This document shows positions 11,506 through 23,878 of a stretch of 64,000 bases of DNA, piece by piece. Position numbers and translations under genes: made by a program. Each line of letters begins with the position of its first letter. The first letter of the stretch is position 1. The DNA comes from Evernia prunastri (taxonomy: Eukaryota > Ascomycota > Lecanoromycetes > Lecanorales > Parmeliaceae), in the NCBI GenBank assembly GCA_003184365.1, contig NKYR01000009.1:124001-188000 (forward strand), in the 5' to 3' direction. Below the pieces are notes generated by a model. The model did no database searches and was not told the DNA's origin. It worked only from the letters and a program-made list of their open reading frames with translations.

Positions 11506-13867
11506 CTACATCGAAGCTGTATGCGCCACCTGTGACGTGCCGTACGCAACCTGAGAGTTTGGTTCACCGGGAGCCATAAAGTTGGTCTGAGGATTCTTTG
11601 TGGCTTTTGCTGCCGAGCAGCGTGCCATTGTTGGGGAACTGCAGCAGTTCGAATTAGAAGTGTGCTGGGGACTCTCAACAGGCTCCAACATACCTTCTGC
11701 ATATCGCGTCCGTGAAGAAGAAGTCCTTGATCACATCTGCAAAAGGTTTATTCTCTACTTTCGCCCCTTTGTTCTGATCTACAAGCTGCACTTTCTGAAG
11801 CTGGGGCATACCAGTTCCCTCTACGATATCGTAACGTCTCAAGGCAGGACTGATCTCTTCCATACGGTCTCTCAAAGCTTCGATATCATCATAGGGTAGC
11901 GGCGCCCCAAGGTACTCGCTCGCTGCCCTCAGGATCTTCCAATCGTCTCTCGCTGCTCCTGGCATTGAGGTGGCGGCACGCGTCATTTGTACACGACCTT
12001 CAGTGTTGACGTATGTGCCGTGCTTCTCTGTATACGCAGCCCCAGGAAGTATGACGTCCGCAAGCTGGGCGCCTCTGTCGCCGTGATGGCCTTGGTAGAC
12101 TACAAATGCGCCTGTGGGAATGTCGGATTCGGAAATCTCGTCTGCGCCAAGCAGCCATATAAATTTAGGTATTGTGTTCGCGACAGCAGGAGAGGGCGTC
12201 GTGAAGCCGACTTCGTATGCTCCTACCCGGGAGGCCGTGCGCTGGAGTACATTGTAGCCTTGCCACTCGGGGGTGATGAAATTAGCGGCATTCTTATCGA
12301 CAAACGACCCGACGGTTTCGAAAATAGCTTTTGCGTCTGGGTGCTCCACGGCTGCGGAACCGATAATGATCATAGGGCGTTTGGCGTTTTGTAGCACTTT
12401 GCCCCAAGGACCTTGAAGTGCCTTCTTCAGGGCCGACATGTCAGTGCCCAGGTGATCAAACTCGAAGGTGCTCTCGAAGGGCTCGCCGACGAGGCCAATC
12501 TCAAGGTCGGAACGGAGCCACTGCTTGCGAATGCGGGCGTTGAGGCCAGCGGCTTCATGGCGAGGATTGGTGCCAACAAGGAGTATGGCATCAGCTTCTT
12601 CAACGCCATAGATTTTACTGTTGAAGGTGTAGGAGGAGCGAAGGTCGATTCCGTGAGCGACAGGATGGCTGCCGAGGGGTTGGTCGAGGGCGAGGTTGTC
12701 AGATCCTAATTTGTTGGCTAGGTCTTTCATAGCGACTAGGGTCTCCGTTTCGACGAGATGGCCAGCGATGGCCTTGAACTCGTTTCCCCTAGAAGATATA
12801 CGCCCGAAGGCGTTGCCAATCTCGGTTAAAACTTGTTCCCATGATGCTGGTATGAATTTGTCATCTCGCCGTATCAAAGGCGTAGTTAATCGTTGTGTCT
12901 TCAAGCCATCGCAGGCAAATCGAGTCTTGTCATTTATCCACTCCTCGTTGATATCATCGTTGAGTCTGGGGATGATCCTCATAACTTCCATTCCTCTTGC
13001 GTCTATACGGATGTTAGAACCTAAAGCATCAAGCACGTCCACTGATTCAGTATGCTGTAACTCCCACGGCCGTGCACGGAAAGCGTATGGTTTGGAAGTC
13101 AGGGCGCCAACAGGGCACAAGTCGATGACATTCCCTGACATTTCCGAATCAAGGGCTGTCTCAAGATATGTGCCAATCTGCATATCGTTCCCTCTGCCTG
13201 TTGACCCGAGCTCTGGTGCCCCAGCCACATCGTTTGCGAACCGAATGCATCTCGTGCAATGAATACACCTATTCATGGAAGTTTTAATCAAAGGCCCCAT
13301 GTTCTTATCCTCGACAGCACGCTTGCCGCTCATCTCGTGGAACCGCCCTCGGTCAGCTCCATATCGCATTGACTGATCTTGTAAATCGCACTCTCCTCCC
13401 TGATCGCAGATTGGACAGTCCAGTGGGTGGTTTGCGAGCAGAAATTCCATCACCCCTTCTCTTGCTTTATGTGTGAGTGGCGAGTCCGTTTTGACCACCA
13501 TACCGGGCTGTACAGGCCAGGCGCATGATGCAACAGGTTTCGGCGCTCTTTCGACTTCTACTAAGCACATGCGACAATTTCCAGCAATCATGAGCTTCTC
13601 GTGATAACAGTATCGCGGTATCACTACGCCGGCCTTTTCGCATGCTTGTATAAGGGCAGAGCCCGCTGCAGCTCAAGTCAGTGCTACCATAACCGTAAAA
13701 CCGGGCCACTGTTACCGAGTACCTTCTATTGAGACCTGCTTGCCATCAATTGTGAGCTGCACTTCTGCTTTTCTCCTCGTTGTGGCGTTGAAACTCCTAG
13801 ACCCAGCTTGCCATTTTGCATGCCTCCCTAACCTGGCCGCAGACCTGAAAAGTCGCGTACGGAGCAT
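11506..13867 (-). CDS. nuo78: NADH-ubiquinone oxidoreductase 78-kDa subunit (complex I, NDUFS1/NuoG)
   Basis: This is the largest peripheral-arm subunit of mitochondrial complex I; its iron-sulphur clusters pass electrons from the flavin site. Three exons, 13867-13723, 13665-11694 and 11638-11506, give 749 residues, close to the Neurospora protein. The N-terminus (MLRTRLFRSAARLGRHAKWQ) is a basic, acid-free mitochondrial presequence. The ferredoxin-like 2Fe-2S region has CYHEKLMIAGNCRMCLVEVE. The His-Cys3 4Fe-4S motif is HPLDCPICDQGGECDLQ, and the next 4Fe-4S binding block is CIHCTRCIRF. A molybdopterin-type domain lacking redox residues fills the rest. The last exon is easily missed: a 55-bp intron (11693-11639) restores the conserved SSPTMARCSAAK tail, whereas reading through adds only a few residues. 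The gene is convergent with the BYR4-like gene. Confidence 0.95.
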
Positions 13868-14579
13868 CTTGGGGACTCAAACAGAGAAGAAAGCGTAGCA
13901 GCGGCGAAATTATATACCGAACAGTCAAGTCCGACAGTTGATCAATGATCATTTTGATCTTGTTCGGCTCACGGAGCCCTAGCGCTTGCTGATGAATTGA
14001 AAGTTCTTGATTGGCTCAATTGGCATGTAATTTAACCGCGGTTAGCGCGGTGACAGATCAGACCTTCCCGCGCTCTACCATCTTCTCCAATTATACTCAT
14101 CAGGACGCTTTTTATTGTAGAAGGGATTGGCGGAGTATCACTCAGACCTACCACTTCCTTCTCTGCTAGTTGATCCAAGAATAAGTCTTAAAAGGCCCGT
14201 AGCTGGAGCAAACGAGGTTTCCTTGACGGGAGGCCGATGATGTTGTGTTCCTTACCGACGGTCCCTACAATGCGAGAGGAGGTAGAAGTATCTTTCAATG
14301 AGCAAGATGGGTACGGGTCAAATTGAATTTTTACATATCTGGCAGACTCCAAGATAGTGGGGTCGATAACATGGAAGTGTGGATGCACACAGTTGAGTAG
14401 TCTATGTAGTTTATGCCACAACTCTGACAGTGGTTTTCACAGCTGCTCTATTTCCTGACACTCTCGCCTCAATGTTAATCGCATACGCGGGCAAGCTAAA
14501 TAGCACTAATGCAAAGCTGCCAGTGAAGGTCACATATATATCAACGTCTCCAGCATTTAATCATGAAGTCATGGGCTCT
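13868..14579. other. Intergenic region, nuo78 promoter side
   Basis: This holds the nuo78 promoter and the 3' region of the transporter gene. Open frames here (for example 14188-14421 minus) are short and unrecognised. A palindromic ccgcggttagcgcggtg lies near 14037-14053, about 170 bp upstream of the nuo78 start; its role is unknown. Confidence 0.5.
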
Positions 14580-16276
14580 TCACCCCGCATTCAGGTTATT
14601 ACTCAACTCTCTGGGTCTCCAGGTCTCCTCCTGCCTTGTCCCTGGCGGTCGCCACGAATTGCTAGCCTGACTCCTCGCTCTTGGTCGGCCGGGCCCAGCT
14701 GCATCTGTCTTCTTACCATCCCCATTGACATGGCCATTGACATTCCCAAACACGTTGCTCGAAAAGGTGCTCATCGGCGGCTCGTCAGATATCGCATCCT
14801 TATTACTTAATGGTAGCAACGGCTTGTCAATGCTCATGGACTCCATCTTAGCCCTCCGGTTCGCTTTTGCAGAGTCGCTCGTGCGATCGTAGAGGTACAG
14901 TCCAAGAAACGTGAGAACAATGCCAGCAGCTTGCAGTGACGTTGTCCTGTTTCCAAACCACACAATCGCTATGACAATAACAAAAACGCGTTTAATGAGG
15001 GACGCGACTGAGTAGGTGACCGGAGAAACGAGGGAGAGGAGGACAAAGGCCAGCATGTTCTGTGCGAAGTGGAATATTCCATTGAAGAAGAATTCGAAGG
15101 GTAGGTACATTGAAGATGTAGGGGACGGGGACAGGGTGCTGTGAGGCGTGAGGGATAGTGGTGCGGAATAAAGAGGAAGAGCGTCGGTCCAAAGCCAGAT
15201 GGGGAAAGTAAGGACGAAAGCAAGGCCGGAACAATAGCAAAGTAAGTTCAACTTGTCGAGTTTGCGTTGCGCTGGAGCCATACCGGATCCATCGGCTTCC
15301 GCGCGGGCGGCCTCATTAAAGAGCTTCTTGGAAAAGATATTTTGCGTGACAAAGATGAGCGCCCCACCGAAAGCGCAGAAAACGCCAAAAAGGTTACCTG
15401 AAAACTCGACACTGCAGGCTAGGATGACACCGAGTGTCAGAGGTACGAGTGAGAGGTATGTTGCCGTAGGGTAATGGATATGGAAGACGAAGCGGTAAGC
15501 TAGGACCGTGAAGAGTGGTGAGAGGCCTTTAATGGTATGGACCAGAGATACTGGGATTTTCTCCGTAGCTGTGGAAGATAAGATGTGTCCGCCAATCTGA
15601 AAAAGGGCTAGAGGCAGTGTAGTGGTGATTACTTCCCGACTAGGGTATCTTATGCCATTCTTCAAGGCTGGAATGGCAGTCTGTAGACGAGGGAAAAGAC
15701 GGGCTAAGGATGCGAAGAAAAGGCACCACCCGGAGACAAAGGCGAATTGTATTATAGTCAGAGTGATCGGTTTAGGAAAGGCGTTGAGAATCGACTTTGA
15801 GGAAGTATTGGTCAAGGCCGAGCTCAAGTACCAGATAAGGCAGAGTACCTGACATGCCTATCAGCTGGTGTATCATTCGATGCCACAGGCTCACCTACCA
15901 AAATTTTAAGAGATATAGGAGCTTTCAACACCTCCGCAATCTCATGGGCATTTTCACTGACGCTTGCCTTCCTGGATCGGATGTTCCTAAAGGCATCACT
16001 GATACTCCTATGCCGGCCATGCTGCCTAGGGCCCGCGACGTTGAAATGGCCACCTCCCCATGTCAGATGGTTATCCCGCTGTGTCTGCCGCATTTCACTA
16101 TGTAGTACGCCGTTTGTTTTTGCCGGGCTCAAAGTTCTGGCGGACCCATATCGGTTGTTTCCGGTCTCATCATATTTGGGAAAGCCGTCTCGGAATTGGG
16201 AGGGATCCAAGTCTGGGAACTTCTCCCTCGGGTTCGAAGAAGATGAGCGGCGGTGCTCTGTGTAAGAAGAGCTCAT
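14580..16276 (-). CDS. Triose-phosphate transporter family (DMT superfamily) membrane protein, Sly41-like
   Basis: The family moves sugar phosphates, phosphoenolpyruvate or nucleotide sugars across organelle membranes; Sly41 is an ER/Golgi member. Two exons, 16276-15899 and 15848-14580, join across a 50-bp intron to give 548 residues. The first about 120 residues are a polar cytosolic extension. From residue about 122, hydrophobic segments recur (LCLIWYLSSALTNTSSKSIL, then ITLTIIQFAFVSGWCLFFAS). VSLVHTIKGLSPLFTVLAYR is the typical K-x-SP-F-TV family block, and VTYSVASLIKRVFVIVIAI with SLQAAGIVLTFLGLYLYDR matches the conserved C-terminal lysine-arginine region. About ten membrane segments are expected. 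The last about 100 residues are polar and low in complexity. Substrate cannot be read from sequence. Confidence 0.85.
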
Positions 16277-16857
16277 AGTCCGAGTTGAGTTGATGAGCTA
16301 TTGCAGCTTGTGTCTGAACTATGCCTACGACGTGTATGGTTCTGTGCGCATTTCGTTCGAGATAAACGTGAGTGGCTATTGCATGCTAAGTCATAAATGA
16401 TGAGGGGCTTTTAGAGCTAACATGCACATGGTGATACTGTAGTTCGGAAATGTGGCTGCAGGTTTGCTGCAGGGACTGGTGACTCTGAAGAAGGCCCTGA
16501 CGAGGTCTTTACCCTGTCACCAACAGAAGGAGAGTGCAGTTGACTGTTCAAGTCAGTAATATAAAAGTGGGAAAGGAGAGGAAGGGCTTCAAATGTGATA
16601 TGAGCCTCTTCAGGCTTCCCGAGCTGAAGTCGCTCGAGTGGTTCGTGAGGCCGAATGATTGATGCGAATCTGATTGGAAGAATTACACTACGGCTGAATT
16701 ATTTCGCCCTAATTATGTAAGACGAACCACAAAGACCCCTCGAACTTGCGATCCCTCGCCCACTGTAACTATCTTGCACCAATAACCTCTTAATCCCCAC
16801 CCTTGCGAGAGATGAAAGGGGTCGGACCTTCTTCGTATCTCCATCCATGATATAAGA
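16277..16857. promoter_or_regulatory. Divergent promoter region (transporter / S9-like hydrolase)
   Basis: These 581 bp lie between two divergent genes. No reliable coding sequence or named motif is seen. The right part is T/C-rich, as in many fungal leaders. Confidence 0.4.
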
Positions 16858-19800
16858 ATGCTGATCAGACACGAGCAGAATGAAGGTGAACGCCCTTCAA
16901 TTGGCTTCTCCTCAAAATGGGACGTGCTTGGGCCCTTTCAGACTGGAACAAGAGGTAACAAGAGCCATACGTTTTCTAGTCTAATCCCTAATACACGATA
17001 GAAGCAAGCTGGGGAGCGGATCCACTGGAATCTCAAGGAGGCTTTCGCGCACTCGTACGTGACAACGAAAGAGATTATCCCAGCTCGCTTGCTCCCAGTG
17101 GCCGTGTATATTGGTCAACCCACCAATTGGAAAAGTCATCTTATTCGGGAGACGTTGCTGAAGCTACGCTGACCGTCGGCTTTCCTAACATCGATTGGCT
17201 GTTCTTGCAATCCGTCTATGGCTGGGCTGCTTTGCAGTATCAAGCCTGGGCTCGAGGGCATCTGACGATAGTAGCAGATTCTCCACAATCAATAAATTTC
17301 TACGCTGACAATGTCCTCGAGTTCTGGGTTAATGATGATCACTATTTCGGTGGAGACTTTTATGCATACCGCAGAGCCCCGTTGGTCCTTCACTTAGACC
17401 CAGGAAGCCACAATGTCGATATCCGACTCATCCGAGACGTTCGTGTCATGGGCGGCATCGGAGAGCCCAAGACATCTATCAAGTTGAAGGCGGAACGCTC
17501 TAGTGGCAGCCTAGTGCTATTAGGGCAAAAGGCTTTGATCCCCGACATCGTCAATGAAGTCTTCGCTAGTCCATTTGCTTGCGTGCCTGTTCGTAACGAA
17601 GGGACACATTCAATCAAAATCTTGGACATCGCGACTAACGCGGTATGTCCTTTCTCTACTCGAAGTCTCTAACATCACTGATACTCTCTTAAGGGAACGG
17701 TTAGTGCTGGCATGATAGGAGCCTCGCCTTTTAAAGTTGCACCAGGTCAAACGAGACCGCTCTCATTTCGTCTCTCTGCACAGCATACTCCGCCAACAGC
17801 GCTTTCTCTTGAGGTTACATATGTCGAAAGTGAATCCGCTGATAGTCTCCTTCGCACTGCATTCTCCACTTCATTCTTGACGCATGATAGTCACTCCCCG
17901 CACAAGATCACTTTCCTTCACCCTAGTGGTATTGTCTCATATGCAATTCTTAGAGCTCCTTCAAAGCAAGCAATCTCTGAGTTGACTTCAAAGAAACGCC
18001 TGCCGATCCTTCTCAACCTTCATGGTGCCGGATTGGAAGCAGATAGCCCTCAAGTACGCCATATGCTTGATTCGATTTCTGATCTTCCCTCGTGGGTTAT
18101 ATTCCCCTCGGGAGTAACTCCGGTAAGGCACCCTTCGGCTTTCTTGCTCCTATTCAGCTTTCCGAGTCACAAGACATGTTCCAGGAGCAATCTCCTCTTC
18201 ACGCTCTTTACCACCCAAATATGTCATGTTGCTCGGAGTTGTATGAATAGATGGTAGTGCTGACTCCGAACTGCGCTAGTGGAGTGGTGATGATTGGCGC
18301 AAGTCTCGTGAATGTTCGAGCCACGGGGTGGTGTACTGAAGCTTGATAGATACGTGGGGCTTCGCGGACATAGAAGCTGCAACAGCAGCAATTACCGCTT
18401 GGATCGAGACGGTAGGGTGGGATGGGCCTTCCGTGAATGCTAGTCGGTGGCTGGTCACTGGACACTCGAACGGTAGTAAGTATCAAACCCGAGGGCGACA
18501 AGCAGTTGCTTAAATATGTCAGGTCAGGGAACATGGTACGCACTCACCCATCGACCGGAGAAAGTCATAGGGGCTGCTCCAGTGTCAGGCTACTCATCAA
18601 TAGAAGGTCAGTAGATAGTTCCATCCAGATGCACCAGACGGAAGCCTTACACTAGAGTATCACAGGGTATGTGCCATACCAGTTCTGGGTGGAAGTCGAT
18701 CCTGCAGTCACAATCTTACTGCAGAACTCGCTGCGAAGCTTCCGACATGAGCTTCTTATACCCAATCTTAAGGGCATCCCCATAATGCAACAGCATGGAA
18801 GCGCCGATGACAATGTCCCTGCGTTTCACTCTCGACGCATGAATCAGCTAATTTCTCAGAAGAACGGAGATGCCCCTCATCAATATGTAGAGCTGAAGGG
18901 TAAGAATCATTGGTTTGATGGTGTCATGACCACCGCACCGCTCCTCGAATTCTATGGTATCCTTGGGCGTGAAGCGGATTGGGCAAAGCTGCCACAAAAC
19001 TTCACCATCGTGATTGCCAATCCTGCAGATATGTGCTCAAGGGGTGGCCTTTTGGTAGACCAACTGAACAATCCTGACCAATTTGGGAGAATCGAGGTCG
19101 AAAGATGCCCAGAATCAGCAACCTGGGTTTTGAGAACGTCCAACATTCTCCGATTTCACTTTATCGCCGATAAAGAATCAGATATCTCACCTTATAAGAT
19201 AGTCATTGATCGAAGCTCGCTGGAGCTGCCACAAGGAGAAGACCAACTTGCCTGCTGGCTTGTTCGGTCTGAACGAGGCTTTTGGCGTGTAGGAATGTAT
19301 CACCCAAACATCGGCTCAGAAACTTACTATCTCAGGTATCTCATGATCGCCAATGGCTCACAGAGCAGCGTCACGGCGCGCAACTGGGACCGATTGATTC
19401 GATCCTTCGCAGTGTTGGCCGATTTCAGATACGTACATCTGCGCCTGTCTTTGATGTGGCACTGCAGATTGCTCAAAATCTCTTTCAATATTTCGCTGCT
19501 GATTCCGAGATCATTGATCTAAATGCTGCTGTAGGCTCGCAATCAGGCAATGTGATAAATGTAACTCTAGGATCCTCTCCAGTACTAAGATCTCACTCGG
19601 ATCCAATTGGCTTAGATGACGACGGGAGCCTGTATATTCGCAGATTTGGGGAGATCAAGACGTACTTTCCTTCCGAGATCGGTATGGGAGCCATCTTTCT
19701 AAGGCCACTGCTCGATAAGAGACTTGAACTCGTCGTTTGGGGCATGGACAAGCAGGGACTCAGGCAAGCGGCTCGTCTTATGCCGATGTTGACGGGTGTA

Positions 19801-19920
19801 GGCCAACCGGATTTTGTCATCGTTAGCAGAAGGTGTGCATGGGAGGGTGCTGCAGGCGTACTTGCGATGGGATCGTTTGATAACTTCTGGAAAGTGTCAG
19901 AGGCTTCGTTCGTCCGTTGA
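16858..19920 (+). CDS. S9-like (prolyl-oligopeptidase-type) alpha/beta hydrolase, intracellular
   Basis: The model has eight exons: 16858-16954, 17002-17642, 17694-18122, 18280-18298, 18350-18475, 18523-18606, 18666-19288 and 19336-19920, giving 867 residues. The N-terminal half is a beta-rich region with WAALQYQAWARG, ADNVLEFWVN and the block HYFGGDFYAYRRAPLVLHLD. The hydrolase part has ILLNLHGAGLEADSP, the nucleophile elbow GHSNGSQGTWY (Ser in GHSNG), QHGSADDNVPAFHSRR with the likely catalytic Asp, and KNHWFDGVM with the likely His. No signal peptide is present, so it is probably intracellular. Exon 4 is only 19 bp. The intron after it (18299-18349) starts with GC rather than GT, the only choice that gives the conserved GDDWHTWGF. 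At 18472 a GTAGTA donor three bases earlier is an alternative. A 47-bp intron at 19289-19335 brings the C-terminal domain into frame. The substrate is unknown. Confidence 0.82.
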
Positions 19921-20503
19921 AACTGGGGGCTCGAAGTTGAGTTTGTTTTGTTGGCCAATTTTTTTTGAAGCTCGTTATACCAAGCCAGAATGTCAGTCCA
20001 ATCGGCCCGTGGGAAGACATCGGAAATCGTAGAGCTGGCAGTCTGTGTTGACAATGAAAAGGTATTGCGGCAATTACTACCTTAGCGCCGGATTAACGCG
20101 ATTTGGGAGCTACACGTTCGTCAACATTTACTTTACATCTTGCACCTTCCTCCTCCTTCTTCCTACGAACACACTCTCCACCATGTCCTTGATCTGAAAG
20201 GCGGACACGTTCCTTCCCAAAGTACTCCTATCATCTAGGTAACATCCCTCGTATTTATTGAGCATCTTGTCCCTTCACTTCCTTTCAGAGCTTCATCATC
20301 TTTGCTACCGCTACCATCTATCCAACACAATCCTTCGAAGTTTTGGACATCCCGGAACCTCAGAAACTTCTTCGTCGTGGATCAGTCCCATCGTGTCAAG
20401 CATTTGATCGGTGTGTACCCACACCATCTATCTACGTATACTTTACACGTTTCAACATCACATGCAAACACGAAGGTAGTATTCCACAGTCCTGTCGCTC
20501 ACC
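19921..20503. other. Intergenic region / long 5' leader of the Pumilio gene
   Basis: No gene is supported. The right half (about 20120-20500) is rich in C, T and CACA/CATC runs, like a long transcribed fungal leader. The 153-codon minus-strand frame overlapping its left part mirrors the hydrolase exon and is treated as a shadow. Confidence 0.45.
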
Positions 20504-23304
20504 ATGGCTGGACTCCCTTCGAACGGCTCCCCTGCTGCACGCGGACGTCTCTCGTCAACACAATTTGCCGTCCACGATGAGTCCGACCACCAGGATAACT
20601 CCATGTCTTCGCGTCAAGCAAGCTCGGTAGGAAACCAGCTTCTTGCCTCTAGGCTCGCCCACTAATGTGTCGATAGACATCGAAACAGGGCGTCAGCAAG
20701 CACGGTATCACCACCAATGAAGGTCCAACACCCTTGTCGACCTCAAAACTTGGGAACTTACAGCCGCTTTCAGGTCCTTCTAGCGGTTCCAAGGTACGTC
20801 CGCAGTCACCAACGCTACCCTTATCCAACCAAGTTCGCTCATTTCCCTCCTCTTTTGCTGATATCATAATAGAAGATGAAGGTCGAGCACCCTGCCGCCG
20901 CTCCTCAGGATGAGATGCAGCCGGGCTCCATGGACTCCTTGCTTGCTAAGCTTTCAGAGCAACAAGCCCTACTTGCGAAGCAGAAATCGACTCTGGCAAC
21001 CAAAGGGGACGACGAAGGCCATGCGAAAGATGGATCCTCTGCCAGCTCGACCCTCTTAACTCCAGCTTCAGAGTTCTTCAGCTACACCAATACCGCCAAG
21101 GATGAAGATGACAAATTACACATTGAGGCATCGGAGATGGCACGCCTCAAAAAAGAACTCGATGACGCCAAGGACCAGATTGCACGCCAAAAGCAGGAGC
21201 TTGACCAGACTCGCGTGATCAAGCACACCTTTGACCAGGCAATGGGGCCCCCGTCCGAAGTTGCTCTCAGCCCTAGGACCGACGTGACTGATCCGGCCAA
21301 TGCACTCGTGACTTCTAACCGCACTCTCAACACAGTCCCGGGGCACTAGCGCCATGAAGACGCCCGTTCTGATGGATCTGATGTGGTCGGTCCGTTTACT
21401 GCCGTACCAAACGCCTGGTCCGGTTCGACTCGGCCCAGTTTCAATGCCGCACAACAAACCGACTCAAGCTGGGGCCAAGCAGGACCCCGCTCGTGGGGCC
21501 AGCGAGCGATGGGTAACGCGTCACCTTCACCATTATTGGTATCTCAGCAACCACCAATTCAACAGCGCAATTATTCTGTGCCGGTTTCACCATTGTCAGG
21601 CGGAGGTCCCCGTGGGATGAACGACTTCGGTCAATTCAGTCAAGGTCGAGGCTACGGACACCTGAACCCTCGAGACAATCGCAACGCTCCATCATATCAA
21701 CGTGGTAATGGATGGGATGTTTACACAGGCGGCCCCGGTCCCATGGATGGTATGAACCTTGGTGGCGTGAGCCCTGGCTCCACATACCAATCCTTGGGTA
21801 TGTATCCATCAGCTTACCAGCCACGGCCCATTGGCACGCCTCTTTCCCCTACCGCAGCTGAGTTCAGGGCTGGCCAAGCCTCCGCAAACCCTTGGAACTC
21901 TGCTGTGAGTCATATCGAGATAATATTCTGCAAATTGATACTGATGGCCTTACAGCCTCCCGCTTCCCCCGGACAAACATACGTCTCACCTATGGAGCCT
22001 CTCAACTACCGTCGCCTCCTTGACCGTAGCGTGACTTGCAACTGGAAGTACATAGTCGACAAGATTGTTTGTAACAATGACCAGCAAGCCTCGATCTTCC
22101 TACAGCAAAAGCTCAAAGTTGGTACAGTGGAGCAAAAGTACGAGATAATTGAAGCTATTGTCGCCCAAGCTTATCCGTTGATGGTCAATCGCTTCGGAAA
22201 TTTTCTCGTGCAGCGTTGCTTCGAGCATGGGACTCCAGAGCAGGTCATTGCTATTGCGAACGCCATCCGTGGGAATACTTTGAGTCTCAGCATGGATGCA
22301 TTTGGCTGTCACGTCGTCCAAAAGGCCTTCGATGCTGTACCTGAAGAGTATAAGGCTATCATGGTTCATGAATTACTACGTCGTATTCCTGAGACAGTCA
22401 TCCATCGCTATGCTTGTCACGTCTGGCAGAAGCTGTTCGAGCTACGCTGGAGTGACTCTCCCCCACAAATCATGAAGTACGTCAATGAGGCCTTGTGTGG
22501 CATGTGGCATGAAGTAGCCTTGGGAGAGACTGGCAGTCTGGTTGTGCAAAATATTTTCGAAAATTGCCTAGAAGAGGACAAGGTAAGTTCATCACCTTGG
22601 AGACTCCTACAATCCGATCTCAATCCGGCTCCAACCGCATGCCTAAGGAAGCTGATCCATGCATATCCAAACAGCGTCCTTGCATCAATGAGGTTCTGAG
22701 CAGCATCGACATCGTTGCACATGGTCAGTTCGGAAATTGGTGTATCCAACATATCTGTGAACATGGCCTACCAGCTGACCGTAGCCGTGCCATCGATCAT
22801 GTTCTCCGATATGCAACCGAATACAGTATGGACCAGTTCGCCTCCAAGGTCGTGGAAAAGTGTCTCAAGATTGGTGGCGCTGAATTTCTCGAGCGCTATC
22901 TCGAGCGTGTTTGCGAAGGACGGGCGGATCGTCCCCGTATTCCCTTAATCGATAGTAAGTCGCCTCCAAACGCCATTGGCGTTGCTGACACTGTTCCAAG
23001 TCGCAAGCGATCAGTACGGAAATTATCTCATTCAGTACATCCTGACGCATGCGAACCCAAATCATCGTGATATTGTGGCTTCTCACATCCGGTTGGTCAG
23101 GCCTCAGCAGTGTTCCCACGATTGCTAATACTTTACAGCAAACACATGGTCTCTCTGCGTGGCTCCAAATTTGGATCTCGTGTGGGCATGCTCTGTTGCA
23201 ATCCTGCCTATGCAACTCATCCTGGCCCTGGCGCCGGGCTTCCGACCAATCGATTTTCAAGTGCTCCTAGCAATATTTCCCGCTTTGGTGGAGCTTACCG
23301 TTAA
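20504..23304 (+). CDS. Pumilio (PUF)-repeat RNA-binding protein
   Basis: PUF proteins bind UGUA-type elements in mRNA 3' untranslated regions and repress or localise the message. Exons are 20504-20626, 20677-20793, 20873-21904, 21956-22582, 22675-22954, 23001-23091 and 23139-23304, about 790-810 residues. The N-terminal half is low in complexity, with a short coiled coil (EMARLKKELDDAKDQIARQK). The PUF array starts near EPLNYRRLLDRSV; repeat cores include NRFGNFLVQRCFEHG, DAFGCHVVQKAFD, HRYACHVWQKLFE, GQFGNWCIQHICEHG, DQFASKVVEKCLK and DQYGNYLIQYIL. An in-frame TAG at 21347-21349 interrupts exon 3 although both sides read as one protein. It may be the 3' end of a 66-bp intron (donor GTGACT at 21284), or a real stop or sequence error. 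The intron 21905-21955 is 51 bp, stop-free and in frame, so retention would also give an open protein. Confidence 0.85.
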
Positions 23305-23878
23305 ACATCAAAGCTACGTAATGCATCTGGCTCTTCAGACCTGGCACACCCTTGGCTTCCCGCTTCCTTACTCTCAGAGCATTCGAGATTATTTCTTCGT
23401 GCTCCGATACTTTGGAGCCAGACGATCGCTCTAACCTACGCTTTCGACCTTGGTATGACTTCGCCCTCCAGTCTTCAAACTACTTTCCTTTCCAATTTAC
23501 CACATTCTAGTCATTATATTCCATTCTAGGCAGGCAGGACTCTTGCGTTATGTCGACAACCATGGCACCTCGAACCCTGAGTCTTTGGAAAAGTCACGAG
23601 GGACATTACCTTAATGGAGGCGAGGGGATAAAGATAATGGCACAGCTTACGCTTTGCAGCAAAGCGAGGCTCATGTGCGGACAGCTTTCAATTCTTAGCA
23701 GCTAATTCTTTTTGTATCTCGATTACTGTGCTGGTGGTTCTGTCAGAGCAGCAGCTTCCCAACGTGTGATCAGATGAGGAGCGGGTCATCTTTTCCTTGT
23801 ACCTTTATTAGGCTTCGTGCCGAATCGAGAATCAGCAGTATTACAAGATACATGTCATAGTCATAGTTTCTCTTCCGT
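23305..23878. other. Convergent 3' region between PUF and KPWE-protein genes
   Basis: About 570 bp lie between two convergent stops and presumably carry both 3' untranslated regions. No ORF or RNA gene is recognised. Confidence 0.5.

Noticed and set aside
14037..14053. Palindromic ccgcggttagcgcggtg upstream of nuo78 as a named regulator site
   Set aside because: It is visible, but I cannot match it to a known fungal factor, so it is only mentioned under the intergenic entry.
19593..20054. 153-codon minus frame at the end of the hydrolase gene
   Set aside because: Mostly antisense to the last hydrolase exon, which is fixed by its conserved frame; the remaining 45 codons have no recognisable domain.
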